A DNA stretch of 64,000 nucleotides from Tetraselmis striata (GCA_006384855.1 VCJN01002050.1:1-64000); one strand, 5' to 3'. Numbered from the stretch's first letter, positions 33,562 through 47,970 are shown. The notes: a model not told the origin generated them from the letters alone. Numbers and translations: made by a program.

Positions 33562-34252
33562 TAAAGGACGATGGGGGCTGGCCTGTTGTCTAGCAAGCAC
33601 GTACGCATTGGCCACGCGTCCAATCGTGTGCAGTGAGTGCTTTGCTTGGCATCACCAAGCCCAAGCTGCGCCCTATTTTGCACAAGTGTAAGTCCTACTG
33701 ACAGCCACATGCTTATTGCTTGCTGCGATACTTGTAATTATAATCATTCAGAACCCACTGGCAAGACCGTCTAGGCCACATGTGTCAGCCTTCTCGGCGG
33801 ACGCGTGGCAGGGATACAGGATGTAGATGGTCAGTATTGGGGCGGAGGGGGGATGTCCAGGGCAGTCTAGTGCTTGGCATGTGAGACACCCTTCGGGCTT
33901 GATGTCACAACTGCAACCACAACTGCTCACTAAGGCAGTACTACCTGACCGCATCAGGACACATCCCGGCCAAGCTCTTCCTCGGTGCTCAGTCAACCTG
34001 TCCCCCTGCTGCCGCTCCCATACTGGGCCTTGCCTCTGCTGCCCCATCACCCATGCACTCCCTTCACATTGGAGCTTGATACAGGCATCGCCACGCCCAT
34101 AGCGGAGCCGGCTCTGGCCATCCGCCCAACTGCGCACCTCGCGGACGGGGTAGGCTAACGCGGTAGCGTGCAGAGTGGTGAGTCAATTACACGCAGCCGT
34201 GTAATACATGTATGCGTCATGCCGTACTCGCGGTACCTCTCAAGAGAGCCCA
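33562..34252. other. convergent intergenic region
   Basis: 3' flanks of two convergent genes. TGTAA occurs at 33734 on the plus strand. No gene is seen. Confidence 0.4.
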
Positions 34253-35302
34253 TCAACAAGCAGGCTGGGGAGTTTCCCCGTCGGTCGCAGGCTCATGCCC
34301 TGCTGCTGACGCTGCAGCTGCCTCACCCTGCGCCAGCGGATACCCTGCCTCCTCGCCCGGCAGCACGACGATGAGCACAGGGTGCTCGATAATGGTACGC
34401 CCCTGGAGCTGGTTTGCCAGGGTTGCCTGTAGGTCCAAAGCGAAGTACTCGGGCGCGTTGGCCTGCGGGACGAGCACCATTGCTGCAGCTCAGGCAATGG
34501 GGTAGATGTGCGAACTGACCTGCTGCTAGCCCATTTGTGTGTGAATAGAAGATTGCACCAGGGGGGGGGGGGGGGGGGGGGGATGTTTTAAGGGCCCCCA
34601 CCGGGCAGCGCTCTCGCTTCAGGAACACCTTCAGGCCGGCCACGCCTGCAGCGCTATACTCTCGCAGCTGATGATGTCGCGCCGCCTGCCCCGGCTGCAG
34701 ACTGATGTGCGGCGCCAATACCTCCGTCAGCACCTGGCGCTCGTCCACCCTGCCGTGACACCCCACAGGCCGTAAGGATGCCTGCCATACCATCTGCGCA
34801 CGCATGTCGCAGGTGCCACAGCCACCAATCACTAGGGCACCCGCACCCCGCCGGACCTGGCATCGATCGCCGTGGCGCCCGCGGTGGGGAAGCTCCACTC
34901 CACCTTCCACAGCATCTGCCGCTTCTTCCAGTCGTACCTGGAGGTGTTTCCGCGACGACGCCCCATCCCCGGCGACTGCAGAAGCAGCTCCACTGAGCGC
35001 CGCCGGGCCTGCCAGACAACCGAGCCAACTAAATTTCGGCGACACCTCTACTTGCCACTTGGCGCGCAGTATGGCAATCATCACGGCGATTCACGATGCG
35101 CTGTGCGTGTGCGTGTGTGTGTGTGTGTGTTTGTACTGGTGACCTTGCCTGGTGGACCATTGTGCTGAGATGGTGTGGCAGCTCCTCGCGTGGGGTCGGC
35201 GGGCGGCTGCGCTTGGCGTTATCCTTTAGTCGCATCGCCTCCTCAAGAAACACATAGTCTGCGTAGGACCGTGCAAATGTGCAAGGGGTCCAAAAAAGGG
35301 AA

Positions 35303-35333
<31 letters not shown>

Positions 35334-36052
35334 CGGTGAGCGGACTGCCTGGCTTCACATTGACAACAACGTAATCCGCAATCCTTTGTGATACTGTAAA
35401 TGCCACCCAATGGAGGGTAACATGTGTGTCTATGAACGCTGCAGTGTCCTCGAACATAACACAAACATCCGGTGGCAACACCACCACCGCTTGCATGCGG
35501 TGAAACCAACACCGCTTTATCATTATTCTCTAGAACTTCCAGCAACTGCATGCCACACTGCGCCCTGCGGCTACCAGCCGAGACGAGCACGTGGCACTCA
35601 ACTGGAGCAGCAGCCTTCGCCTGCTCTAGGAACCACCTCTTACTATGTACAACTACCTACACAGCACGTCGCCCGACACATACCCCGGCACTCTAATACA
35701 CCAGGGCTACCCACCTGCAGAGCTGGACGCTCTGTTCTTCGATTGGGCACGCTTGCTTACCTGAGCCCAGCGCTCGGTCGTCGAACTCACGCAGGGGCAC
35801 AAAGGCCGTGCGGTCGCGCTTGCCGGTGCATCCCGTGTCGACCTTGTGACCGCTCACGCAGTCCAGGCTGCAGGTGCGCACGTCGCAGCCGGGGCATCGA
35901 TACTTCGCTGCCTCTTGCCCGCACTGCGCGCACAGCGCCGCCGCTGGCGGTCGCGTTGAGTCACCGTCATCCCCAGCAGCGCCGGGTCCCTCACCGACGC
36001 CGCCACCATCCCCCGAGAGCTTCTCCGCGTCGCCGCCGGCGCGCAGCGCCAT
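34253..36052 (-). CDS. BCD1: BCD1/ZNHIT6, box C/D snoRNP assembly protein
   Basis: BCD1 is needed in the nucleus for assembly of box C/D snoRNPs. Five exons are inferred: 35761-36052, 35158-35258, 34857-35008, 34602-34749 and 34253-34462. Phases agree; the total is 903 bp and 300 residues. The HIT-type zinc finger is complete: Cys41, Cys44, Cys53, Cys56, Cys61, Cys65, His69 and Cys75 in LCAQCGQEAAKYRCPGC and the following segment. Then come KRDRTAFVPLREFDDR and SDYVFLEEAMRLKD, both typical of the family. The C-terminal part has RRRGNTSRYDWKKRQMLWKV, VFLKRERCPANAPEYFALDL and EHPVLIVVLP, in family order. The first ATG lies 40 codons before the finger. Poly-G tracts fill introns 1 and 4. Confidence 0.95.
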
Positions 36053-36911
36053 CGCCTGCTCCGTGCCTTCAGGCAGCGCTTTCGTACCGGTATACGAGTA
36101 GAAAGCCCTCGTCTGTCTCCAGTCTCCGTGTCCCTGCTCTGTGTGTGGCAAGTTTGTTTGGAGATAATGGTCCGGGCCTGGCCCGCGGCGCGGGGGGGGG
36201 GGGGGGGGGCAGGTTCAGGCTACAGGGCATATCAATCCATCAATCTGTCAATCTGTCATGCGACTACCAGTACAGATTTATTATGTTTCTTTCATGAATG
36301 TATATATATGGAGATATAGTTTTCTGTTCTCTGTTATTTTGCAGTGCGCAAATGTTAAAGCACTGATGTTAAAAAATCCGTAGGAGGATGCTGAAAGCTC
36401 CGCGTAATAATAAACCCTTACTGGTATACCCTGCCTTTCGCCGTACCGCCATGAGCAGGCGGCAGCGGCGACCGACTCGTCCGGTCGTTCACCTCTTCGC
36501 CAACTGATGCAAAACAGTACTGTAGCTTCAAGTCAAAATGGTCACCGTCAGGTGGTGCCGGTATATCGTGCGCTTGTTCCTGCAGAGGAGCGACCTGCCA
36601 CCACCCGTAGTCCACAAGTGTAGAACGCTCTGCTTCGGCGTGAAGGCCGAGACTGCCGTTGTTGACGCCATCGTTCGCCCGGGGTTGCGTGGTATTCGGG
36701 GGTCTTTAGAACACACATGTATCTGTACTAGTAGGCGGCACAGCTCATGCTCATCGTGGCCGCTCCCAGTTGGCTGAATTGCCAAGGCAGGAGCTTTCTG
36801 GCTATGCCGCCTTTGGATAGCATTCACAAAAAAATTTGCCGGTAGGCCAGTAGGGAACCGTTGGAAGGTCAGAGCTTAACTCATAGGCTACGTACTTGCT
36901 CCTGGGAGGGC
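36053..36911. other. divergent intergenic region
   Basis: Lies between the BCD1 start (-) and the sulfotransferase start (+). It has poly-G at 36191-36209, an AT-rich stretch at about 36280-36370 and the 'atgttaaagcactgatgt' motif shared with position 66. No gene is supported. Confidence 0.4.
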
Positions 36912-38255
36912 ATGGCTGGGCTGGCCAAAGCGTGCAGCTTGCTGCGGACCCTGCTGGTACTGGGGGCATGCCAACTGCTGGCTGCGGGACGGCTGCGCAT
37001 CGCCCGCAAGCGGCTAGAACCACACGAGCAGGGCGCGGCACGCAGCTGGCAGGCGACCAAGCAATGCCTGCTCTCCTTGGAGGGCTCTCCTTCAGTTGCC
37101 GCGGTGGAAGCTCTGCGAGCGCCACAGCTGCGCCAGCGTGCACAGCGCGCTGCTGCCACAGGGCAGGGCAAGCTGCAGATGATGTTGTACCACGTGCGAA
37201 AGGCAGGCGGCACAAGCCTGCGCACTGTGCTCGTGAACAGCGCCAGCAAGCGCCCCGGCGTGAGCTTCCGAATGCTGGAGGGGCTCAGCATGGACCTTTC
37301 CGCGTTCCATCACCCGAGCTCGGTTTTCATCACGCACCTCCGGGAGCCAATTTCTAGGATTGCGTCCAGCTTTCGATACGACTTCTTGCTCTCGGAGGTA
37401 CTGCCCTTCCTCGTTCAATAACTATTTGAGCATGCGCGAGTGTCACCTTCCCAATCACCTTATGATTGATTGCTCTGTCAATGGTCATGTGGCTAATGAA
37501 ATGATGGAAGGCACGAATCAACATGCATGTGCTGTTGATCCGCAGTACAGGCCCGACGCTAGCTACCTGCTGCAAGACCCAGCAGCCAACATAAGCAGCC
37601 CGTCCGCGTGGTTGGCGTGGATGGCAAGAGTGCAGCGCCGCCGGGGCTGCGGAAGTTTCCTGTGGGAGGAGCCGTCCAACTATTATGTGAAGGCTTTCTC
37701 GGGATGGGGCAGAGCCCCTGTCATGAGACGTAAGTCAACAGATACGTTGAGCCGCCTGAGCTGCTCAAAAATCCTCTTCCTCCCCTGATCCTGCTGCATC
37801 CTGATCCTGATCCTGATGGATTGCCAACAAGCACCAAACCCATCTTGTCCTATGCAGGCGCATGTGCTAAGGTTGCACACTTACCCAATGTCACCACGGC
37901 GCATCTCGAGGAGGCCAAGGTTTCTCTTGCAAGCTTTGACGCTGTACTTCTCGCCCAATGGCTCACATCGCCACAGCTCACAATGTGCGTCGTTCAGACA
38001 GCCGCTCCCTGGCTGGCGAGCGTTAAGGTAGACCTGCCATGGACGAAGAAAACAGTTGCAAAGGGCTCCACTGAACCGTGCCCCATGAGCCGCATTCCAA
38101 AGCCTGTGTTGAGCACCCTGCAGGAATGGAACAAACTAGACATCGAGTTTTATGAGTGGGCACAGCGTTTTGCGAAATGCAGACTGCAGCACATAGCAGC
38201 AGCAGGGCAGTGCATGAGCACCGCTGATCAGACAGGCTTTGATGTATGTATGTAA
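36912..38255 (+). CDS. membrane-anchored sulfotransferase-like protein
   Basis: Three exons, 36912-37397, 37546-37729 and 37858-38255, fit in phase; the total is 1068 bp and 355 residues. Residues about 7-27 are hydrophobic after a short basic start, as in type II Golgi proteins. HVRKAGGTSLRTVL (about residues 93-106) matches the 5'-phosphosulfate loop, and ITHLREPISRIASSFRYD (about 139-156) the 3'-phosphate site with Arg and Ser of the PAPS-binding fold. The C-terminal LDIEFYEWAQRFAK resembles the 'Leu-D-x-x-L/F-Y' helix of the Sulfotransfer_2-type carbohydrate sulfotransferases. The likely role is sulfation of a secreted or wall polysaccharide; the acceptor is unknown. Confidence 0.85.
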
Positions 38256-38947
38256 CAACAAAAAATAATAAGACGCGCCGAACAAGGCAATGCCAACTAC
38301 TTCCGGAAAGTGCAAGCTGGGTGATGCATACTATTGATGCTTGATGGTAGCTCAGAATCCACCGATGAGTCCGATGACCAGCAGCACATGCCGTATGGGT
38401 GCCGACCCGACCATAAGAACCCCCTTTTTGCTCTCAGAAATGGGGTGCCAGCGCATGTCCTTGATTCTCGATGTATGAAAGTGGGCTCAGAGCATAGCAC
38501 GTTCGTAAGTCGTTGGTTCTAATAATTGGGTGACTGCAATCAAGAAAAATATTGTGATCCACGAGCATCAGTACATGTACTAATATTAATGTCTGCACCA
38601 CCAGCTGTGTGTCGGTATTGTTCCTGGTGGGTGTTGTGCTGCACGCTGTACCAGGAAGTACATGGAAACGCTAGACCAGGGGTGCTGGGAGAAAGACACA
38701 AAAGATATCATCACCAAGAAACTCACAACACGCCCGGAACCAGCTCTCCGACATCATGCTGCTGAAGACTTTGACGAGATTGACACTAGGTCACATGTTA
38801 CAGATAGTGTTACGGCACTGTCCAAGAGCAGGACACTGAACAGTACATGCTGCATGAGCAGGCCTTATTCCCTTCGCGCCTAAGCTGATGGATCAAAAGC
38901 AACCACAATTGCTTTCTGCTACCGCAGCGCTGGGCCAAAACACAACC
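38256..38947. other. convergent intergenic region
   Basis: No gene is seen. On the minus strand a TGTAA at about 38800 lies roughly 150 bp past the polyubiquitin stop and is its probable polyadenylation signal. Confidence 0.5.
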
Positions 38948-41734
<2,787 letters not shown>

Positions 41735-41860
41735 TTAGAGAAGAGCTTGTGCTGTTCAGAGACTCTTACGTCCGTGGTGAGCTGGCCACCGCTTGGTCGG
41801 CGCCAGCGAACACGAAGCATAGGCCTGAAGCGAAAGAGGTGCGATATCACCGCCCCTTGC

Positions 41861-41880
41861 AGCAGAACTCGAGTTCTGCT
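41861..41880. promoter_or_regulatory. perfect 20-bp palindrome upstream of polyubiquitin
   Basis: AGCAGAACTC followed by its exact reverse complement, 172-191 bp upstream of the polyubiquitin ATG. The halves contain GAAC/GTTC, which resembles but does not match the spacing of a heat-shock element (GAA-nn-TTC). Candidate dimer-binding site; function inferred from position only. Confidence 0.4.
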
Positions 41881-43077
41881 TAGAATAATCACATATTTTC
41901 TGTGTGGGCGCCGGTGCTTTGGGGGGGGAGGGGGGGGGGGGGGGGGGGGCGGTAGCCGACACAAATAGGATTACGTCGCTTATCGGCGGCAGTAGTTTTC
42001 CGGAGTTTTGGGAGTAAATGTGTTCCGGAGGGTGCCCCGCTGGTGACTTCCGGAGGAGCCTTTCCGGTCGCGGGGACAGGTGTGGGGTCGTTCCCACAGA
42101 GACAGAAGCACATGCAGGCTTAGATGACGCTTCAGGAATGGAGGGACCGTGGAAGGAGCACTCGTGACAGCAGGCCGCGTGCTCACGGGAACGGCCGCGG
42201 AGCTGGAACCTGAACGGGTTACCAGCCTGCGGCAGTACGGACGCAGTTTGGCCAGGGCGACGCGACGAGGACCCGATGGAAAACGAACTTCGTACTATCA
42301 AGCCACCACAGGGAGACACCAGTAGTGAAATCAGGTTTGGAGAGCAAGACGTTTAGCAAAATCCGGGGGATGAGCCCGTCCAGGGTGTGCGACAGAGAGC
42401 CGTGTCCAGCTCCAGGTGTTGAGCAGTTTGACAAAGTACTCGTACGGTCACTGCGGTGACGTGACAGCACCGGACAGAACAACCGGCAGCTAAGCACCGC
42501 AAGTTCGGAGGGATCTGTCGAGTAGTGAAGTGAGCCGGAGGGCAGGGGTGCACCTCGAGATCCAGGGGCCTGCTGTTGTTCAATCGTGGCCGTATGCACA
42601 ATACGGCTGTGTCGTGGGGAACGCGAAAAGGGTGACGGGTGCTGAGGGAGCTATTATGAGTGACCGTGTGAGCGATGATGAGGTACTCAAGACCCCTCGC
42701 CCGCCTCCGCGCGGGCTGGCTCGTACAGGTAGCGACTACCTGTGAGTGCTGCCCCGTCGATGAGCATGCGCGTGCGTCTGCCGGCGGTTTTCCGTGATGA
42801 CAAGCCAAGGAATGAAGGAACGCGTGCTGGCGTGGCTGGCGTAGCAGCCGCGCCCGCGGCCGACCCTACGAGGTACTGTACCGATGTGCTGTTCAGCAGC
42901 ACGGTCGAAAGCGGGTGTATTTATGTATTTATGAAATCAATTAATTACGGTACTCGTACCGTCGGTCCGTCGGTAGTAGAGACTGTAGTAGTCGTATAAA
43001 AGTACGCGCGCGCCAAAATACGAATACGAGTGCAGTACCAGTACCGGTACATGCGGGATGCGGCGGGCCGCCTCTGG
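41881..43077. other. polyubiquitin 5' flank and unassigned sequence
   Basis: Poly-G at about 41922-41949 and GC-rich sequence to 42900, then TAC/GTA-rich microsatellite-like sequence (about 42945-43055). Open frames on both strands have no motif or splice support. Confidence 0.4.
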
Positions 43078-43395
43078 CGAATTGCTGTGTTTGTTTTCCC
43101 GCCCCCGGGACAGGACTGGTACAGTGAAAACCTTGCAGAGTCTCTACGACGGCCGTTTAGGCAGCAATCCAGTTACGGAAAGCCCTGGGTGGGCGACGCT
43201 CCGTTATGGTCATCACGCAAATTGCCGAAGCATTCTGCAAGACTAATTGAAGGCCAGTGACGGAATTTCCAACACTGTTGGATCACCGTCTAAAACACTG
43301 CCATCAAAATACCGCCCGTCACTGACCACGAAAGGTCCGCCCTACCCGTTTGGGCGTCGGCCCATTCGAGTAATGCGAGTTGGGGCAAGCCCCGG
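43078..43395 (+). repeat. transposon terminal sequence, left arm of an inverted pair
   Basis: About 320 bp closely matching, in inverse orientation, 47660-47970. Shared blocks include TCTCTACGACGGCC, GGCGACGCTCCGTTATG, ACCACGAAAGGTCCGCCC and CCGTTTGGGCGTCG. The related terminus at 14884-15095 shares the first 200 bp. Confidence 0.8.
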
Positions 43396-45311
43396 AGCAA
43401 AGCATTTCGGGAGTGCGATACATGCATGTGCAACAAAAAAGGCAATGTGAGGGAGGGCCCGACGCCATAGCTGGAAAACTTCCCATTCCCAGTAAAATCC
43501 AGGGCGCCGTGAAGGGAGGGGGGGACCCCGCCCAAAATGAAGGCAGTTAAGTCCTCAGGTGTTGACGCAATAATGTGACTACTAATAAAATCCCTGAACT
43601 CCGGAACTAACAACCCAAAATTATGACGGTGATACCCCCCCCCCGCGGGCACTCCACCTACCAACATATGTTCGATAGTGTCAGATTCACCTCCGGCACA
43701 TGCAGGGCAGTTTTCAAGGAACCGCTCAGGCATGGCATGAATCCGGGCCAATCGGCGGGCAGTGGGAAATACTCGGGTGCGTAATTGTACCATGATGTGC
43801 AACCCGGCCACAACCCCCGCGGGGACACCCACACCGTACTGTGTCAACGGGTTTGACGCTAAAGACGCATGGACATATATACCCCAGGTTTTATTGCGTG
43901 CTAACGATGCCGACGATTCGTAACGCGCCCACACCGATGCCTTTACTAGTTTAGCGGCATCGCGCGCGGCTAGTGACCTCCACTCAAGTGGCAAATGCGC
44001 CCCCTCAGCTAGCCCTACGTTCGCCCTAGCTATTCGATTTAACCACCGCATAGTCCCTGACGTCCACGTGATAGGGCGCGCCCGACTTGGCTGATCTACT
44101 AAATGGGTTATACATGTATTCAAGTCGGATGCTTTAAGGAACGCCCGAGCCCGTGCCGCAGCGGCCGTAGCCTCTATGGGCGCAATATCCAATTCCCGCA
44201 TCATCGGTGCAGTGGCCACCCCAGGGGAGCTTTTACCCACCCCAATGAGGCACCGCAAGCACTGGTTGAGTACGGTTTGTAATTTATTTGCGCCGCTAGT
44301 TCTATCCATGCCCCATACTTCACACCCATAAGTTAAAACCGGCAGTACACAGGTTTTAAAGACCGACACACGCACATTAATAGGAATTATGTCCCGTCCA
44401 CTGACTAGTACCGAATCGAGCGCCTCAATGGCGCGTTTACCCTTCTTAACCCGGTCGTCTACATACTATGTGTTGCATACCTAAATCCGACTTAATGACC
44501 GTACCCAAGTACCTATATTCATTTACAACCGGTGCCCATCCCCCCCCCAAGCTGCCATCGGGCAGCTTGTTCGCGTAACGCGGTCTCATCGGAGTATCGG
44601 CCTAATGCCATCACCCCACACTTAAGTACCCCAAACCCCATAAAATGGTCCTCCGCCCACTGCGAGAAGTGGGCGAACATGGCATGCAGGTTATCGAACG
44701 AGCCTGCGATACCTACAGCGTCGTCCGCGTATAACTGACCTGGCACCCTTAGTGGTTGCCTTGCCGCTAATGTGTCGGTGCACCCTGGTACAACACACCC
44801 TAGATGCATGCTCTACCCCATCGAATATATCGTTAATAAATATGTTAAATAGGATGGGGGAAGCGGGGCATCCCTGTCTGAGGCCACGCTCTATGGGTAT
44901 GGGGTCTGATAGTGTTCCCGGGACCACCCATGTCTTGACCCGTACCATACTATCCTTGTATAAAGTTTTAATGAAGGTCAGCATATGACCCGTAACTCCT
45001 ATGGCTTGTAGATTTAGGAATAAAAGCTCATGAGGTACGGTGTCATATGCCTTCCTAAACTCAATAAAATTAGTGTACGTGGGTAGACGTGCCGCTTGGC
45101 GACGAGCCGCGATATCGAACAAGCTGGCGACTTGCATGGGGCCCTCCTCATTCCGCATAAAACCCGCTTGCCAACGGCGGATGATCCCTTTAGCTTGGGA
45201 GACGTCTTGCAAGCGTTGGGTAATGACGGTCATAAGGAGTTTCATAGCGGCACCCATAATCGAAATACCCCTATAATTGTCCATAACAGTCGCGTCGCCT
45301 TTTTTGGGCAC
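43290..45311 (-). mobile_element. degenerate non-LTR retrotransposon (LINE) reverse transcriptase
   Basis: Three frame-shifted blocks in order on the minus strand. 45311-44691 has NYRGISI, FRKAYDTVPHELL and GLRQGCPASPILFNIFINDI (RT motifs 2-5). 44809-44519 has LYADDAVGIAG, the catalytic YADD, then FGVLKCGVM. 44375-43290 has VLPVLTYGCEVWG (thumb) and a C-terminal CPACAGGESDTIEHML zinc-knuckle-like motif typical of LINE C-termini. No endonuclease domain is found upstream of 45311, where the sequence changes to the poly-G/gag-like segment, so the copy is 5'-truncated and inactive. Confidence 0.88.
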
Positions 45312-45454
45312 CGATAATTGCTGTGTTGATCTTTAAGTGTTTCAAAGTTGAGTCTGGTTTTGCCAAAAAGGTCACGCAGGCTGTCTTACACGGTCAAGAG
45401 CCGAAATTGGCAGGAAGGTAAAGTGAAAGCGGGGAGGGAAAACGGAGTCACGGG

Positions 45455-45478
45455 GGGGGGGGGGGGGGGGGGGGGGGG
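45455..45478. repeat. poly-G tract
   Basis: About 25 G directly abutting the direct repeat at 45479, at the boundary between the LINE remnant and the gag-like segment. Confidence 0.9.
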
Positions 45479-46440
45479 ACTGCGTGGAACGCAGCGAAAA
45501 CTGGAAGATGGCAGGCTCGGCTGTTATGGCTGCTTTTATGTTTTGTTAGCAGAACCCAGATGCTCAGAAGCAGGCTGAAAATGCTGGACTCTAAGCAGGT
45601 CCAAAACACCTTGGTCACCGTGCACACGCTTGACCTCATTAAGCCTCCGTAGGCCGAAGGCTAAACGAAAGTGAAACGTCTTGTCGATGGCTTCGGCGTG
45701 GTTCCGAGCTCGCGCGAGGTAGGGGATGAAGTCTTGGTTGCAGCAGGGACGTAATGTAGCAGCTCGTCGAGAGCCGCGAAAAGTGCGGCCACGTGAGCGC
45801 CGAAACACGACATCCAAAGATACTCCTCCTGGGCTGGCAGACGCCGGACGGTCATCCTGCTTGAGGTACTCGTTCGTTAGGTCGGTGCTCAGGGGAAGAG
45901 TCCAGGCACTCGGCTTACCGGTCGAACGGCCTCGTAACCATACTCTTCTCGCTGCAGTAGCTCTGGCACCGCGAGGTAGTCATCCTCGTCACTCACGGAT
46001 TTTGCTCCGACACGGCCGCTCTGGGGTAGCTCTAGCAAGTCGGGGCACTCTGCGGCTCCCCCGTTGCCGGTCGGCTGTCCCGCGATGCGCTGCCCGGAAG
46101 CGGAGCCATGTGCCCCGTCTCCATCAACAACACGGTCACGAGCCGTCAATTGGGCCAACGATGTTGCAAGCTCGCGCAGCAATCTAGACTGGGCCTTCAC
46201 GTCTGCGTGTAGCGATTCGAGCGTCGGCTCAACGACGGGTTCTTCTCCACCTGGCATGGTAACGCACGGACGTACGGATGAGAATATCACACTCGGTTGG
46301 CGAGCCGGTTGTGGTCTTGAACAACCCGGGGTGACCTTGCTGGCAACAGGTTACGAGACAGTTTTAACATCGCTGCGTGGAACGCAGCGAACACTGGAAG
46401 ATGGCAGGCTCAGCTGTTATGGCTGCTTTTATGTCTATTC
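45479..46440 (-). mobile_element. gag-like fragment flanked by direct repeats
   Basis: Direct repeats lie at about 45479-45541 and 46373-46435; both contain TGCGTGGAACGCAGCGAA and AACACTGGAAGATGGCAGG-like sequence. Between them the minus strand encodes, from an ATG at about 46257, a coiled-coil-like N-terminal region (SLHADVKAQSRLLRELATSL). After an acidic linker and frame breaks, it encodes QEEYLWMSCFGAHVAALFAA and DFIPYLARARNHAEAIDKTF. The layout resembles a retroelement gag or ORF1, but I cannot assign the family. Direct repeats of about 63 bp are too short for typical LTRs. Confidence 0.5.
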
Positions 46441-46557
46441 GTGTTGTACCCAGAAAGGGCGCAACGACAGGTGCCTAGTTCCCGTAGCACTGAGCAGCAC
46501 TTGTAGCCGAAAAGCGGTTAGGTCAAGGGAGGAAACCCCATAAACTAGTTTAGATCC

Positions 46558-46612
46558 CACTACTTTCAGCAGTAACATGTGGATTTGTTACTGTCCTTTT
46601 TGTAATTCACAC
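46558..46612 (-). repeat. dispersed short repeat, copy 3
   Basis: As reverse complement it reads 'gtgtgaattacaaaaaggac', then 'agtaacaaatccacatgtta' and 'ctgctgaaagtagt', closely matching 32193-32248. Confidence 0.65.
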
Positions 46613-46717
46613 ATTTACAGGTACAGGTAGCGGCTACACCAAATGCCAATTAAGAATGCCAAATAATAGTAATCACTGTTCCGCGGGATAGGGGGCTTGC
46701 CCTAACTCGCATTATGA

Positions 46718-47668
46718 GGTATTTGCGGCAAATTGGAGAGGATTTTGGAGTGGCACGTCAGCATCCCCGCGCCACGTAAGCGCGTATGTACACCCTCGCG
46801 TACGCCAAAATTGGAGAGGTTGGCCTCTCCAATTTGGCGCGAACGATATTGGAGAGGCGCGACCAAATTGGAGAGGCGTTATCAACCGGTAATTTGAAAT
46901 TGGGCTGGCGGATTCCCGTCCTGCTGTCACGGCCCGCGCATCCTCCTTCGCGCGTTTCAAAAACCGACCCACCACCTCATCCTTGCAACGACTACCCTGT
47001 TCGCACGCCCCCCCGGTGCCGCCTGACTAATGACAATGACGGTGGGCATTGACGAAGTCCCCGCGACTGAGGGGGCGAAGGCTACCGCAGTATCCTCGCT
47101 AGAATGGAAGCGCCGCGGGGAGCGGGACGTGGATGAGTGGATCTCGGCGCTGATGCACGCAGCGGATGCCGCGGATATCTGCGACTACTGGAAGGCGGAC
47201 AGTCAACACGGGAAGAAGGGCAAGCTGCAAGACAAGCAAGCTGCGAAAGGAAATGGGGCAGTTTCGCCCTGACTCCGGTACGGCGGTCTTGCCCGAGAGG
47301 CGGGTGCTGGTCAAGCGCGTCGAGCAGATCGTCCGCGCTCGGTCGGCTGATGATGCTCGAAAGAGCAAGGACGGCAGCATGTGGCAGGGGCGGTTGCCGC
47401 AGCTGTGCGCGGAGGACGCGTTGCAGAACAAGCAGTGGTCGGAGCTACGGGAGTACCTCTTCCTGGTGGGCTGAGTCGGAGCCGATCTGCCGGACAGCCA
47501 TCCGCTGCAGCCGGATGAGGCCGTCACCGAGACGGTGGCGGGCGGTACCGTGCCCGGGCGATGATGACTCCCATGTAACGATTACATACTGACGTAGGCC
47601 GGTGTATGTGCGACGTGGCGGTATATCGAGCCATTCCAATATCCTCTCCAATTTCACGCGAAGACCCC
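46718..47668. mobile_element. nested TIR element with ATTGGAGAGG iterons
   Basis: Inverted termini of about 25-35 bp. The left core at 46730-46754 begins AAATTGGAGAGGATTTTGGA. The right core, as reverse complement from 47654, begins AAATTGGAGAGGATATTGGA. Further copies of (AA)ATTGGAGAGG lie at 46808-46819, 46848-46857 and 46865-46876, plus an inverted copy at 46824-46835: subterminal iterons of the kind bound by transposases. The outer flanks on both sides match consecutive parts of the sequence at 43345-43395, so the element inserted into a copy of that repeat. Confidence 0.75.
47033..47474 (+). pseudogene. unassigned ORF inside the TIR element, one frame break
   Basis: An ATG frame from 47033 encodes DVDEWISALMHAADAADICD and ends at 47272. 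The overlapping next frame continues with MGQFRPDSG, then RVEQIVRARSADDARKSKDG and LQNKQWSELREYLFLVG*, stopping at 47474. Together they look like one helical protein of about 145 residues interrupted by a frameshift. No transposase catalytic motif is visible, so the element is probably non-autonomous. Confidence 0.45.
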
Positions 47669-47970
47669 CTATTAGCGACTACTCGTATGGGGCGACGCCC
47701 AAACGGGTAGGGCGGACCTTTCGTGGTCAGTGCCGGGAATTTTGATGGCACTGTTTTGGACGGTGATCTAACAGTGTTGGATATTCCATCACTGGCCTTT
47801 AATTAGTATTGCAGCATGCTTCGGCAATTTGCTTCTTGCATAACGGAGCGTCGCCTACACGTACAGGTACCCATGGCTTTCCGTAAGTGAATCGCTGCCA
47901 AAATGGCCGTTGTAGAGACGCTGCAAGGGTTTCATTGGTGCCAGTCCTGTTCCGGGGGCGAAGAAAAAAC
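47660..47970 (-). repeat. transposon terminal sequence, right arm of the inverted pair
   Basis: Reverse complement is highly similar to 43078-43395, sharing the GGCGACGCTCCGTTATG, GACCACGAAAGGTCCGCC and TTTGGGCGTCG blocks. The copy has a small GTACAGGTACC-type insertion at about 47860-47872. Confidence 0.8.

Noticed and set aside
41861..41900. Canonical heat-shock element upstream of polyubiquitin
   Set aside because: The GAA/TTC spacing does not fit the nGAAnnTTCn rule; only the palindrome is reported.
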